Assembly: GCA_036504075.1 (NCBI GenBank)
Contig: DASXVX010000037.1
Location: 1-59,221 of the forward strand
Source: DASXVX01 sp036504075
GTDB lineage: Bacteria; Bacillota; Sulfobacillia; Symbiobacteriales; Symbiobacteriaceae
Direction of reading: 5' to 3'
DNA: 59,221 nucleotides
Both the position numbers and the translations under genes were made by a program. Position 1 is the stretch's first letter. The number at the start of each line of letters is the position of its first letter. This document shows, in pieces, positions 16,877-24,867 of the stretch. The notes beneath the pieces were generated by a model that saw nothing but the letters and a program-made list of their open reading frames with translations, had not been told where the DNA came from and searched no databases.

Positions 16877-17371
16877 ATGATCAAATCCTTCTGCCACTAC
16901 GAATACCAGCCCAAGGATGGTTTTCCCGCCCACTGGTTTATGACGGGCATTGTGGAAAACGGGGGGACCATGGCCCTTGTCAAGGTGATTGCTCCCGGAG
17001 AGGTGATCGAAATCTCACTGCTGCGTCATTCAGATGCCGACCGTAGCCCACACGTACCGACATTAACCAGGGCGCTCTTGCCCTATGCGGATTTTCTAAC
17101 GACCCTGAAAGACGCAGACGAGCAAAAGCGAATTTTGGTCCGGGAATTTTGGCACGACAGTCCGACCAAGTTCACGGTGGGTGAGATGGTGATGATGGTC
17201 ACTGAACCGATTGGCAGCGATGAACCTTATGTGGTTCTGGCCGACCGCTGCTGGTGCCGGAAGAGCCTGAACGATGCGATCCAGATGGGCATCGCATTCC
17301 CTTCTTCTGTTGCCCGCGGCTGGTTTCAGACCAGCTCCTTGCTTCCGGATGACCAGGGCTCAGTGAGCTAG
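16877..17371 (+). CDS. Hypothetical protein, tandem paralogue B
   Basis: 164 residues, the second copy of the tandem pair. ATG 16877 is chosen because it aligns exactly with the start of copy A (MVKSF/MIKSF) and follows AAGGAG; the open frame upstream to 16850 is not conserved. Divergence between the copies is spread evenly, with the motif blocks KDGFPAHWF and ARGWFQTS unchanged, so both appear to have been kept functional. The conserved Trp-Cys pair (WCR) and HWF motif could mark a ligand or metal site. Confidence 0.72.
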   Translation: MIKSFCHYEYQPKDGFPAHWFMTGIVENGGTMALVKVIAPGEVIEISLLRHSDADRSPHVPTLTRALLPYADFLTTLKDADEQKRILVREFWHDSPTKFTVGEMVMMVTEPIGSDEPYVVLADRCWCRKSLNDAIQMGIAFPSSVARGWFQTSSLLPDDQGSVS

Positions 17372-17542
17372 CGCCATGGCGTAGGTTCCTGCGTTTCCGC
17401 ATGGGTAGGCACACCGTTCGTATTACATCACATCGAGGGGGGCACCAAGCCTGGTTTGGCGTGGTGCCGCTTTGTCGTGAACTCGCCGTTAGGCCCGGCA
17501 TACGCAAGCTAAGTTTTCGGGAGCTGCCATCTTCCATGAGGG

Positions 17543-17950
17543 CTACAGTCGCCGCGCCCGCCGCAGTGCCTGTACTAGTCTAGCAGCATTCTCACAGGCG
17601 ATCCATGATCGGGTACAGTTCCCGAAACATCTCCCCCGCAACCGTTCGTCTTCGATGGTAACCTCGCAGCCTCGGAAGCAGGAGACATGCGCTTCTCGGC
17701 AACCCGATTGAGAAATGATGGCGCTGAGAAATGCCGATGGATCGGTCGCGATAACCTGCTGCACCTCCGGTTCAGCAAGTACTCGCAACCAGATTGGATC
17801 GGCGAGAATCACCTGCAGCGCTGACGGGTTGCTCAGGATGGGCGCAAGTGCGGGATTCGAGAGGACGATCCGCTGTAATGCCTGCTGGGGTGTCGCAGCC
17901 TGTTGCGGGGTCGGGAATGCCTGGACAATTCTAGGAAAGACGGGGAACAC
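17543..17950 (-). CDS. Hypothetical protein with helical NP repeats and Cys-rich C-terminus
   Basis: 135 residues. GTG 17950 sits eight bases after AGGAG. The middle has short helices of about ten residues each ending in NP/DP/EP turns (SNPALAPILSNPSALQVIL, ADPIWLRVLAEPEV), a pattern reminiscent of STI1-type helical repeats. The last 45 residues contain six cysteines (GCREAHVSC, GCEV, GRCFGNC, IAC), which could form a metal site or disulphides. There is no signal peptide, favouring metal binding if intracellular. It is alone on this strand. Confidence 0.55.
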   Translation of the reverse strand: MFPVFPRIVQAFPTPQQAATPQQALQRIVLSNPALAPILSNPSALQVILADPIWLRVLAEPEVQQVIATDPSAFLSAIISQSGCREAHVSCFRGCEVTIEDERLRGRCFGNCTRSWIACENAARLVQALRRARRL

Positions 17951-18244
17951 AACGTCATCTCCTATACACAACGGATTGCCCTATCTTATGCAATGACGTA
18001 AGCCAGTGTCCTCAGCCGTCAGACGTCGCAAGGCTGCCACGTTCCACCGGTTTCAGGCCTGAACAGAAACGGACCTGGATTCCTAGCTCTTTTGGACGGG
18101 AAAAACAAAGGCCCCGACGTCGTGGATCCGTTGCGAGGGACAGAATTCGCCGTTGGGAATGACGCGGTGAACCGTACCACAAGTAACGGCGAATTCTCGT
18201 CGACCGTAGCCGCCGCCCTTCTACTACGTGGCCGGGCTGACAGT
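17951..18244. other. Intergenic stretch before the minisatellite
   Basis: About 290 bases with no convincing gene, promoter or terminator. Confidence 0.35.
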
Positions 18245-18640
18245 CGGTTCGATCGTGACCCTTCCCGGTTCGATGAGCACCCTTCCCAGTTCAAGCGGAC
18301 ACCCGTCCTGGTTCGATGGTCACCCTTCCCGGTTCGGGCGGACACCCTTCCCGGTTCGATGGGCACCTCATCCCGGTTCGATGGGCACCTCATCCCGGTT
18401 CGATGGGCATCCTTCCCGGTTCGATGGGCACCTCATCCCGGTTCGATGGGCACCTCATCCCGGTTCGATGGGCACCCTTCCCGGATCGAGCGGACACCCT
18501 TCCCGGTTCGATGGGCACCTCATCCCGGTTCGATGGGCACCTCATCCCGGTTGGCTGGGCTCCCTTCCCGGTTGGCTGGGCACCCTTCCCGGACCGCCGG
18601 CCACCCGACCCCATGTCGATGGTCACCCGACCCCATCCCC
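18245..18640. repeat. Minisatellite of 21/22-bp units, about 18 copies
   Basis: Units resemble CGGTTCGATGGGCACCTCATCC (split here as CGGTTCGATGGGC plus ACCTCATCC) and alternate between 21 and 22 bases, so no reading frame is maintained across the array. The central units (18356-18560) are nearly identical; the outer ones are diverged. Long frames over this stretch on both strands are repeat artefacts. The array ends about 120 bases before the gene at 18760. Confidence 0.92.
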
Positions 18641-18759
18641 GGTCGACCACGTCCCGTTCCGGGAAGAAATTTTGGGTAGATATAGCAACGGCTATTCCAT
18701 GTTCATCCTTAAAATGGTACAATCAGAGCGAGACATATAACAATAGGGAGGACGAGGAG

Positions 18760-19218
18760 ATGCCGGGTAAGTTTGATTTCAGCCGTGTGGTGCCCCGTAA
18801 GAAGAACATGCTGGACGCTTCAGGAACGGTCTTGTGGGACAGCTACCGACTGGAACTCGTTGTGCTGGCCGAAGCGCTGCTGGCCCAGGTGTCCGAGGAC
18901 GCGATCGCCCAGAAGCACCCCAGGTTCCTGCGGCTGGAGCCCTTCGAAGAGGAGCCGGGGGCGGTCGTCGGCGTGCCGGCGATGCAAGCAGGGCCGGACA
19001 CGGTCCCCATCAACTATTTCGATTCGGGCAGGTCCATCTGCATCGACCTGTCCCGTTACTTTGCCGTCGAGCCGCTGCATATCCCGCGCGGCACCCGGGC
19101 ATACATACCCATCAGCCGTAAAGAGCTCCCGGCCCTCGGCCACTGCCTGATCATCCACTTTGGCAAGGTCGATTTCAAGGAGATCGCCACAGGGAAGAAA
19201 AAGGCCGAAGCGCGCTAA
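18760..19218 (+). CDS. Conserved-looking hypothetical protein, 152 aa
   Basis: ATG 18760 lies behind AGGGAGGACGAGGAG. The product is soluble, with a helical N-terminal half (LELVVLAEALLAQ) and a beta-rich second half (INYFDSGRSICIDLSRYF, CLIIHFGKVDFKEI). A TACAAT box at 18717-18722 could be its -10. I do not recognise the family. It is followed by a bidirectional hairpin shared with fetB. Confidence 0.65.
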   Translation: MPGKFDFSRVVPRKKNMLDASGTVLWDSYRLELVVLAEALLAQVSEDAIAQKHPRFLRLEPFEEEPGAVVGVPAMQAGPDTVPINYFDSGRSICIDLSRYFAVEPLHIPRGTRAYIPISRKELPALGHCLIIHFGKVDFKEIATGKKKAEAR

Positions 19219-19224
19219 ATCACA

Positions 19225-19258
19225 CGGGCGGGCTGGAACATCGTTCACAGCCCGCCCG
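19225..19258. terminator. Bidirectional terminator-like hairpin
   Basis: An 11-bp perfect GC-rich stem (CGGGCGGGCTG and complement, 12-base loop) between the convergent 18760 gene and fetB. U-tracts are weak on both sides. Confidence 0.65.
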
Positions 19259-19275
19259 GTTCATTGTCTGCTCCT

Positions 19276-20022
19276 TCAGCGCACAAGCTGCGCGTGGCGG
19301 TTGAAGAAGAGGGGGACGGCCAGGTAGCCCAGCAACATGCTGCAGACCGCTGCCGCCGCCGCCAGCGAGTACATGATCAGAATCTGATACTTCACCGCCT
19401 CCAGCGGGCTGGCGCCGGCCAGAATCTGACCGGTCATCATGCCGGGAAGCTGGACCAGCCCCACCGTCTTCAGGGCGTCGACGCTGGGGATCATGGCGGC
19501 TTTGACGGCGGCTTTCAGCACGCCCGCCGTCGCCTGCCGGGGCGTGGCGCCCAGCGCCAGCCAGACCTCGACTTCGCCTTTGCGCCCGTTCATTTCGGCC
19601 TTGAGCCGGTTGAGCAGCAGCCCGGCGTTGACCATCGCGTTCCCGGTGACCATGCCGCTGATCGGAATCAGAAACCGCGGCGTCGCCGGGATGATGCGGA
19701 TGACTACCATGAGGCCCACGGTGACCACTTCGGCCACCACAATGGCCGCCAGCACCCGGGCGTGCACCCCGGGCAGCCCCTGCCCGCGCTTGGCGGCGTT
19801 TGCGCCGGCCACGCCGAGCATCACGGCGAGAATCGCCAGCGTCGCCGGCCAGGATTCGACTTTGAAGACCCAGAGCAGCACATAGCCGATGGCCAGCAAC
19901 TGCACGGCCGCCCGCAGGGTGCCGATCAGCAAGTCCTTCTCCAGGTCCAGTTTCTGCCAAGCGGAAACGCCGGCCACCAGCAGCATAAATACCAGGGTGA
20001 ACACGAGCGAAGTGGTACTCAT
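19276..20022 (-). CDS. fetB: ABC transporter permease, FetB (UPF0014) type
   Basis: A 248-residue integral membrane protein of the YbbM/FetB family, with about seven membrane helices and the family signature PISGMVTGNAMVNAGLLLNRL, then EVWLALGATPRQA and VGLVQLPGMMTGQILAGASP. FetAB in Escherichia coli is proposed to export iron and protect against oxidative stress. It overlaps fetA by four bases (ATGA), so the two subunits are coupled. Confidence 0.93.
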   Translation of the reverse strand: MSTTSLVFTLVFMLLVAGVSAWQKLDLEKDLLIGTLRAAVQLLAIGYVLLWVFKVESWPATLAILAVMLGVAGANAAKRGQGLPGVHARVLAAIVVAEVVTVGLMVVIRIIPATPRFLIPISGMVTGNAMVNAGLLLNRLKAEMNGRKGEVEVWLALGATPRQATAGVLKAAVKAAMIPSVDALKTVGLVQLPGMMTGQILAGASPLEAVKYQILIMYSLAAAAAVCSMLLGYLAVPLFFNRHAQLVR

Positions 20023-20675
20023 GCCGACACCTCCGCGGTCAACTGGCCGGCCTGCAGACGGTAGACCCGGTCCGCCAGCCGCCGCACCTGGTTCAGGTCG
20101 TGCGAGACCCAGATCACGGGCACGCCCAGCTGCTGGATCAGTTGCTCGATGCCGGCGGCGGCCTCCGCATCCAGCGAGGAGGTCACTTCGTCCAGCAGCA
20201 GCACTTCCGGCCCGGGCACCAGCGTGCGGGCCAGGGCGATCCGCTGCTTTTCACCGCCGGAAAGCTCCCGGGCGTCCCGGTCCAGCATGGACACAGGCAG
20301 CCCGACCCGCTCCAGCCATCGCTCCGGGTCCGGCAGGCTCTGGCCCCGGATGCGCAGGCCGGCGCTCAGGTTCTCCCGCACCGTGCCCGGCAGCATCACC
20401 GGGGTCTGCAGCACCAGCCCGACCCGCCGGCGCAGCTCGAAGGGGTCGGCGGCGGTAAGTTCCTGGCCGCGCAGCCGGATTCGCCCCCGGGTGGGATCTT
20501 CCAGCCGGTTCAGCAGGCGCAGCAGGGTCGATTTGCCGGACCCGCTCGCCCCCACCAGGCAAGTGATTCTCGCCACCGCGATCCCGCCGGTGATGCCGCC
20601 CAGAATCACCTGCGTGGCGCCTTTCTCGCCGGGCCGTTCCAGCCAGATATCTTCGAGGGTGAACAGTTCAGCCAT
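20019..20675 (-). CDS. fetA: ABC transporter ATP-binding protein, FetA type
   Basis: A 218-residue ATPase with Walker A GASGSGKST, Q-loop (LVLQTPVMLPGTV), signature LSGGEKQR and Walker B EVLLLDEVTSSLD, plus H-loop VSHD. The TPVMLPGTVRENL segment after the Q-loop is typical for the FetA/YbbL group. It is the first gene of the pair, downstream of the inverted repeat at 20711. Confidence 0.94.
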   Translation of the reverse strand: MAELFTLEDIWLERPGEKGATQVILGGITGGIAVARITCLVGASGSGKSTLLRLLNRLEDPTRGRIRLRGQELTAADPFELRRRVGLVLQTPVMLPGTVRENLSAGLRIRGQSLPDPERWLERVGLPVSMLDRDARELSGGEKQRIALARTLVPGPEVLLLDEVTSSLDAEAAAGIEQLIQQLGVPVIWVSHDLNQVRRLADRVYRLQAGQLTAEVSA

Positions 20676-20710
20676 GCTTTCTGCTCCTTCGGGGGTGGGG
20701 TTCCGGGCAG

Positions 20711-20877
20711 TTTTATGGCCGCAGATTACGCAGATGACGCAGATTTCCGGTCAAACGCGGATAAAGACAGGATGTATATAGCGTCCAGAATCTGCTCGCC
20801 AAAAAATATATATTAATGTATTAATCTGCGTTTATTCTTATATCTGCGAAATCTGCGTCATCTGCGGCCAAAATAAA
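20711..20877. repeat. Long imperfect inverted repeat (REP/MITE-like)
   Basis: The left arm near 20712-20755 (TGGCCGCAGATTACGCAGATG onward, split at TGGCCGCAGATTACG) and right arm near 20825-20875 (GAAATCTGCGTCATCTGCGG) are inverted relatives that differ by an 8-base internal insertion. The arms consist of the 9-10-base word CGCAGATGA repeated. The A/T-rich centre contains ATATATATTAATG. The whole is far lower in GC than its surroundings, suggesting a mobile palindromic element. Confidence 0.75.
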
Positions 20878-20914
20878 CGCTTCTCTCAACGACCCAAGAG
20901 GAGAATCAGCTTCT

Positions 20915-20941
20915 ATGATACCACGCCCCCCGACATACAGC
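20915..20941 (+). promoter_or_regulatory. Possible sigma-E promoter of spoIVA
   Basis: ATGATACC at 20915 and CATACAGC at 20934 resemble sigma-E -35 and -10 elements (CATACAxT type), with slightly short spacing. spoIVA is a known sigma-E gene in Bacillus subtilis. Confidence 0.3.
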
Positions 20942-21017
20942 GGACCTCACCTACATAGACATGCGGTAAGACAAGGGGACTCACGAGATTGATGGACCCC
21001 TGGGAGGGAACTGAGAC

Positions 21018-22499
21018 GTGGAGAGATTTGATATCTTCGAGGACGTAGCCAAGCGGACCGGTGGGGACATCTACATCGGCGTTGTCGGCCCCGTGCGCAC
21101 CGGCAAGTCCACGTTCATCCGGCGCTTTGCGGAACTGGTCATCCTGCCGAACGTCGAAGACGAGTACGAGCAGGCCCGCATCCGGGATGAACTGCCCCAG
21201 TCCAGCGGCGGCAAGACGATCATGACCGTCGAGCCGAAATTCGTGCCCGACGACGCCGTCGAGATTACGGTCAAAGAAGGGCTGGTCGTCCGCATCCGGC
21301 TGGTGGACTCGGTCGGCTATGCGGTGGAGGGGGCCCTCGGCTACCTGGATGAGACCGGCGAGCCCCGCATGGTCCACACGCCCTGGTTCGAGCAGGAGAT
21401 CGCGTTCCACGAGGCGGCCGAGATCGGGACCCGCAAGGTGATCGCCGAGCATTCCACCATCGGCCTCGTGGTCACCACCGACGGCTCCGTCACCGACCTG
21501 GCCCGGGGCAAGTACCTGGAGGCGGAAGAGCGGGTCATCACGGAGATGCAGGCGCTGGGCAAGCCGTTCGTCATCGTGCTGAACACGACCCGCCCCTATG
21601 CCCAGGAGACCATGGAGCTGGCCGGGGAGCTGGAAGTGAAGTACGGTGCGCCGGTCATTCCCATCGACGCCAGCGAACTCTCCCAGGACGATGTCCATCT
21701 GATCATGGAACAGGCGCTCTTCGAGTTCCCGGTGCGCGAAGCGCACATTAACCTGCCCCGTTGGGTGGAAGAGCTGGATCGGACGCATCCCCTGCGGATG
21801 CAGTTCGAAGAGGCCATCTCCGAAGCGCTCCAGGGCATCACCAAAATCCGCGACGTGGACGCGTCCGTAGAGAAATTGTCGGGCTACGAATTCATGGCCG
21901 CGGTCACGCTGCGGACCGTGGACATGGGCGCCGGCATCGCCCACGTGGACACCGAAGCCCGGGACGATCTCTACTATGCCACGCTTGAGGAGATCACCGG
22001 AGTGCCGCTGGAAGGCAAGCACACCATGGTGCGCCTCCTACGCGAGTATGCCCAGGCCAAGGCAGACTATGACAAGGTGAAATCGGCGCTGCACGAAGTC
22101 CGGACCACGGGCTATGGGATGGTCTCGCCGCAGTTGGCCGACCTGACCTTTGAAGAGCCCGAACTGGTCCGCCAGGGCGTCATGTACGGCGTGAAACTCC
22201 GGGCGACGGCACCGAGCCTGCACTTCATCCGAGCGGACATCAACGCCGAAGTGACGCCGATCATCGGCACGGCCAAGCAGGGCGAGGAGCTGGTTCAGTA
22301 CCTGCTCGACAAATTTGAAGACGACCCGCAGAAGCTCTGGGAGTTCGATATTTTCGGCAAGAGCCTGCACGAGCTGGTCCAGGAAGGGATTCAGACGAAG
22401 CTCTACCGGATGCCGGAAGACGCCCAGCAAAAACTGCAGGAGACGCTCTCCCGGATCATCAATGAAGGGTCCGGCGGGCTGATCTGCATCATCATCTAG
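21018..22499 (+). CDS. spoIVA: Spore coat morphogenetic ATPase SpoIVA
   Basis: A 493-residue SpoIVA, essentially full length. The N-terminal ATPase has Walker A GPVRTGKS (residues 24-31) in the usual ERFDIFEDVAKRTGGDIYIG context; the C-terminus ends in the conserved GGLICIII tail by which SpoIVA is tethered through SpoVM to the forespore membrane. It polymerises using ATP to build the coat basement layer in the mother cell. GTG 21018 follows GGGAGGG. Its presence is strong evidence for endospore formation. Confidence 0.98.
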   Translation: MERFDIFEDVAKRTGGDIYIGVVGPVRTGKSTFIRRFAELVILPNVEDEYEQARIRDELPQSSGGKTIMTVEPKFVPDDAVEITVKEGLVVRIRLVDSVGYAVEGALGYLDETGEPRMVHTPWFEQEIAFHEAAEIGTRKVIAEHSTIGLVVTTDGSVTDLARGKYLEAEERVITEMQALGKPFVIVLNTTRPYAQETMELAGELEVKYGAPVIPIDASELSQDDVHLIMEQALFEFPVREAHINLPRWVEELDRTHPLRMQFEEAISEALQGITKIRDVDASVEKLSGYEFMAAVTLRTVDMGAGIAHVDTEARDDLYYATLEEITGVPLEGKHTMVRLLREYAQAKADYDKVKSALHEVRTTGYGMVSPQLADLTFEEPELVRQGVMYGVKLRATAPSLHFIRADINAEVTPIIGTAKQGEELVQYLLDKFEDDPQKLWEFDIFGKSLHELVQEGIQTKLYRMPEDAQQKLQETLSRIINEGSGGLICIII

Positions 22500-22560
22500 G
22501 GCGGACGCAGGCGGAGGCGGGGGCACGAGCCACCCGCCTTCTGGGCTTATGCCCCAGAAA

Positions 22561-22640
22561 CTATTCCAATGAAACTATTCCAATGAAGCTATTCCAAATG
22601 AAGCTATTCCAATGAAGCTATTCCAATGAAGCTATTCCAA
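22561..22640. repeat. 14-bp tandem repeat, six copies
   Basis: CTATTCCAATGAAG is repeated five times plus a partial, with one 15-base copy. It lies in a 335-base gap between spoIVA and the next gene; nothing else is seen there except a weak GC hairpin after the spoIVA stop. Confidence 0.9.
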
Positions 22641-22834
22641 GGCGTACTACGCCATTGAGACTACGCCCCAGTGCTCATAAAGTCTCGTTCCCCAAGTTTG
22701 CGCCTTCCAATTATTGCATGCATACCAAGGCTGTGCTAAACTGGGAACCACTGAGGGGTTCGTGATACAGTTTCTGGGTTTTTACTCCCGGCGAAAATCA
22801 CTGTGTCAGGGCTTTCCAAGGACTGAGGAGGCAT

Positions 22835-23122
22835 ATGTACGTGGGCACCGTCGTCCGCTTCATCCCGCGCCCCGAGGACGCAGCAGCAAAAACCGAAGCC
22901 ATTTTGACCAAAATCGGACAACTTTACCAGCAAAAGATGAAGGCCAAGGAAGAGCTTCCCAGGGTACTGTCCCAGTTGATTGAGAACGGCGAAACCGAAC
23001 TGGTACTCCGGGCGGTCATGCTGTGGGGCTCCGGCGAAATGGAGCCGCACGAAGTGCTCGCCATGGTCGAAGAAATGGCTGCCGTTATGGGCATCAAACC
23101 GGTGGGTGACCGCCCGTTTTAG
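22835..23122 (+). CDS. Hypothetical protein, 95 aa
   Basis: ATG 22835 is behind GAGGAGG. The protein starts with a short beta segment (MYVGTVVRFI) and is otherwise helical: AEAILTKIGQLYQ-type, ELPRVLSQLIENGETEL, HEVLAMVEEMAAVMG. I know no family for it. It is between spoIVA and the S-box leader of metX, with which it is not cotranscribed because a promoter follows directly. Confidence 0.6.
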   Translation: MYVGTVVRFIPRPEDAAAKTEAILTKIGQLYQQKMKAKEELPRVLSQLIENGETELVLRAVMLWGSGEMEPHEVLAMVEEMAAVMGIKPVGDRPF

Positions 23123-23127
23123 CCGGG

Positions 23128-23156
23128 TTGACAGCCGTGAAATCCCATGCTATCAT
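23128..23156 (+). promoter_or_regulatory. Sigma-A promoter of metX
   Basis: TTGACA (23128-23133), 17-base spacer, TATCAT (23151-23156): near-perfect consensus, 70 bases before the riboswitch. Confidence 0.88.
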
Positions 23157-23226
23157 CGTTCTAATTTCATACTGGAATCACAGTACCGGGCTACGCACCC
23201 AGTCTCATGCGGCCCCCGTGCTGTGG

Positions 23227-23347
23227 CTCTTATCCAGAGAGGTGGAGGGAATGGCCCGATGAAACCCGGCAACCCAGGATGCAGCCGCATCTGAAGGTGC
23301 CAATTCCACCGGCAGCGCGCCTATGGCGCCGGCCGGGAAGATAAGAG
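23227..23347 (+). promoter_or_regulatory. SAM-I (S-box) riboswitch
   Basis: The P1 arms CTCTTATC (23227-23234) and GATAAGAG (23340-23347) are exact complements and enclose the conserved S-box core: CCAGAGAGGTGGAGGGA, then CCCGATGAAACCCGGCAACC in two parts, then a GGTGCCAATTCC segment. S-adenosylmethionine binding should favour the terminator at 23379 and switch metX off. Confidence 0.96.
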
Positions 23348-23378
23348 GGCTGCTTCCGTCAACTGCATGACGTGCTTG

Positions 23379-23405
23379 CCGCTCCTTATCGGGAGCGGTT
23401 TTTTC
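23379..23405 (+). terminator. Riboswitch-controlled terminator
   Basis: A 7-bp stem (CCGCTCC/GGAGCGG) followed by six T, 32 bases after the S-box aptamer. Confidence 0.9.
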
Positions 23406-23487
23406 ATACCCTTCCGGCCCTGGATCCCCATATCGGCCCGATCGACCTTTCATCGGCTCGATCGACCTTTCAAGTGAGGTGTTGTGC

Positions 23488-24621
23488 GTGGCAGCGGATC
23501 CCCAACTGTTCTCCGAGCGCCTGTATGCTACCGTAGCCACGCCAGAGCGCCCGCTGCACCTGGAAAGCGGGAAACGTCTCGATTCGGCTCGGCTCTGCTA
23601 TGAGACCTTTGGGACCTTAAACCCGGCCCGGGACAACGCCATTCTGGTCTGCCACGCCCTGACGGGCGACAGCCACGTAGCCGGCCGGTACCACCCGGCG
23701 GACCGGAAGCCCGGCTGGTGGGACGGGGCGGTGGGGCCGGGCAAGGCACTGGACACCGAGCGATACTTTATTATTTGCTCGAACGTGCTGGGGGGCTGCC
23801 AGGGTTCGACCGGGCCGGAGCACATCAACCCGGCGACGGCGCGGCCATACGGGCTGGACTTTCCCATCGTCACGGTAAAGGACATGGTACAGGCCCAGGC
23901 CCGGTTGCTCGACCTGCTCGAAATCGACCAGCTGCTGGCGGTGGTAGGCGGCTCCCTGGGCGGCATGCAGACGCTGCAGTGGGCCGTGGACTACCCCGAG
24001 CGGATGCGGGGGATTATCCCCATCGGGGCCGGAGGCCGGTTCCACCCGCAGGGCATCGCCCTGAACGAGGTGCAGCGGCAAGCGATCATGAACGATCCCC
24101 TCTTCCGGAACGGACACTATTACGGAACGCCGGGCCCGGAGCGGGGCCTTGCCACCGCCCGGATGCTGGGCATGATCACCTACCGGTCCGACGCGTCGAT
24201 GTGGCATCAGTTCGGCCGGCGGGTTCAGAGGCCCGAAGCCGGGCCGGAACTGGACCGGGGACTCGGCATTACCTATCAGGTGGAGTCGTACTTGCACCAC
24301 CAGGGCGACTTGCTGGTGGCCCGGTTTGACGCAAACTCCTACCTGTATCTCTCCCGGGCCATGGACCTGATGGACCTGGGCCGGGGGGCCGAAAGCTACG
24401 CGGCGGCCCACGGGGCCATTCGGGCGCGGGTGCTCGCCATTGGCATCAGTTCGGACCTGCTCTTCCCGACGTACCTGCAAAAAGAGACTGCCGCCCTCGT
24501 GACCAGCGCGGGGGGCCGGGCGGAGTACCTGGAACTGGAGTCGCCCTGGGGGCATGACGCGTTTCTGGTCGATTTCCCGCTGATCGAAGGGCCAATTCGG
24601 GCGTTCCTGCAAACTTTGTGA
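23488..24621 (+). CDS. metX: Homoserine O-acyltransferase MetX
   Basis: A 377-residue alpha/beta hydrolase that acylates homoserine for methionine synthesis. The nucleophile Ser is in VVGGSLGGMQ, the substrate loop is CSNVLGGCQGSTGP, and the C-terminal Asp and His are in SSDLLFP and WGHDAFL. Length is typical. GTG 23488 is seven bases after GTGAGGT; GTG 23479 is in frame but overlaps that site. Expression is controlled by the S-box leader. Acetyl versus succinyl donor cannot be settled by eye. Confidence 0.96.
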   Translation: MAADPQLFSERLYATVATPERPLHLESGKRLDSARLCYETFGTLNPARDNAILVCHALTGDSHVAGRYHPADRKPGWWDGAVGPGKALDTERYFIICSNVLGGCQGSTGPEHINPATARPYGLDFPIVTVKDMVQAQARLLDLLEIDQLLAVVGGSLGGMQTLQWAVDYPERMRGIIPIGAGGRFHPQGIALNEVQRQAIMNDPLFRNGHYYGTPGPERGLATARMLGMITYRSDASMWHQFGRRVQRPEAGPELDRGLGITYQVESYLHHQGDLLVARFDANSYLYLSRAMDLMDLGRGAESYAAAHGAIRARVLAIGISSDLLFPTYLQKETAALVTSAGGRAEYLELESPWGHDAFLVDFPLIEGPIRAFLQTL

Positions 24622-24638
24622 AACCGATCGATTACAGA

Positions 24639-24668
24639 TAGACGATCAAGTCGATACAGGTGTATAAT
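24639..24668 (+). promoter_or_regulatory. Candidate promoter of lysC
   Basis: TAGACG (24639-24644) and a perfect TATAAT (24663-24668) with an 18-base spacer. The leader to 24867 is about 200 bases and shows no riboswitch I can name. Confidence 0.55.
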
Positions 24669-24867
24669 CATCCGTAATATTTCCGGTGGCCGCGTGGCGT
24701 GAGGGGGTGGGCCAATGGATGACCCGGGGACTACAGACAAACGCTGCTTTCGCCGCGTAACGGGTTCCATGCCGACGACGAAAGCCGAAGCCCCCCTTGA
24801 TTTTCCGGTCTGAACCGTTCGTCCTTATGCTTCATACGACCTGATTGTAGGAGAGGAGCAGGCGCTC

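Noticed and set aside
18092..18760. Long plus- and minus-strand frames rich in repeated Phe-Asp-Gly-His units
   Set aside because: They are produced by the 21/22-bp minisatellite, whose mixed unit length shifts the frame, and none has a ribosome site; only the part from 18760 is kept.
22561..22640. Possible CRISPR-like short repeat array
   Set aside because: Units of 14 bases are directly tandem with no spacers and no cas genes nearby.
24669..24867. Lysine riboswitch in the lysC leader
   Set aside because: The leader lacks the conserved L-box core segments as far as I can see, and no paired terminator/antiterminator is evident.
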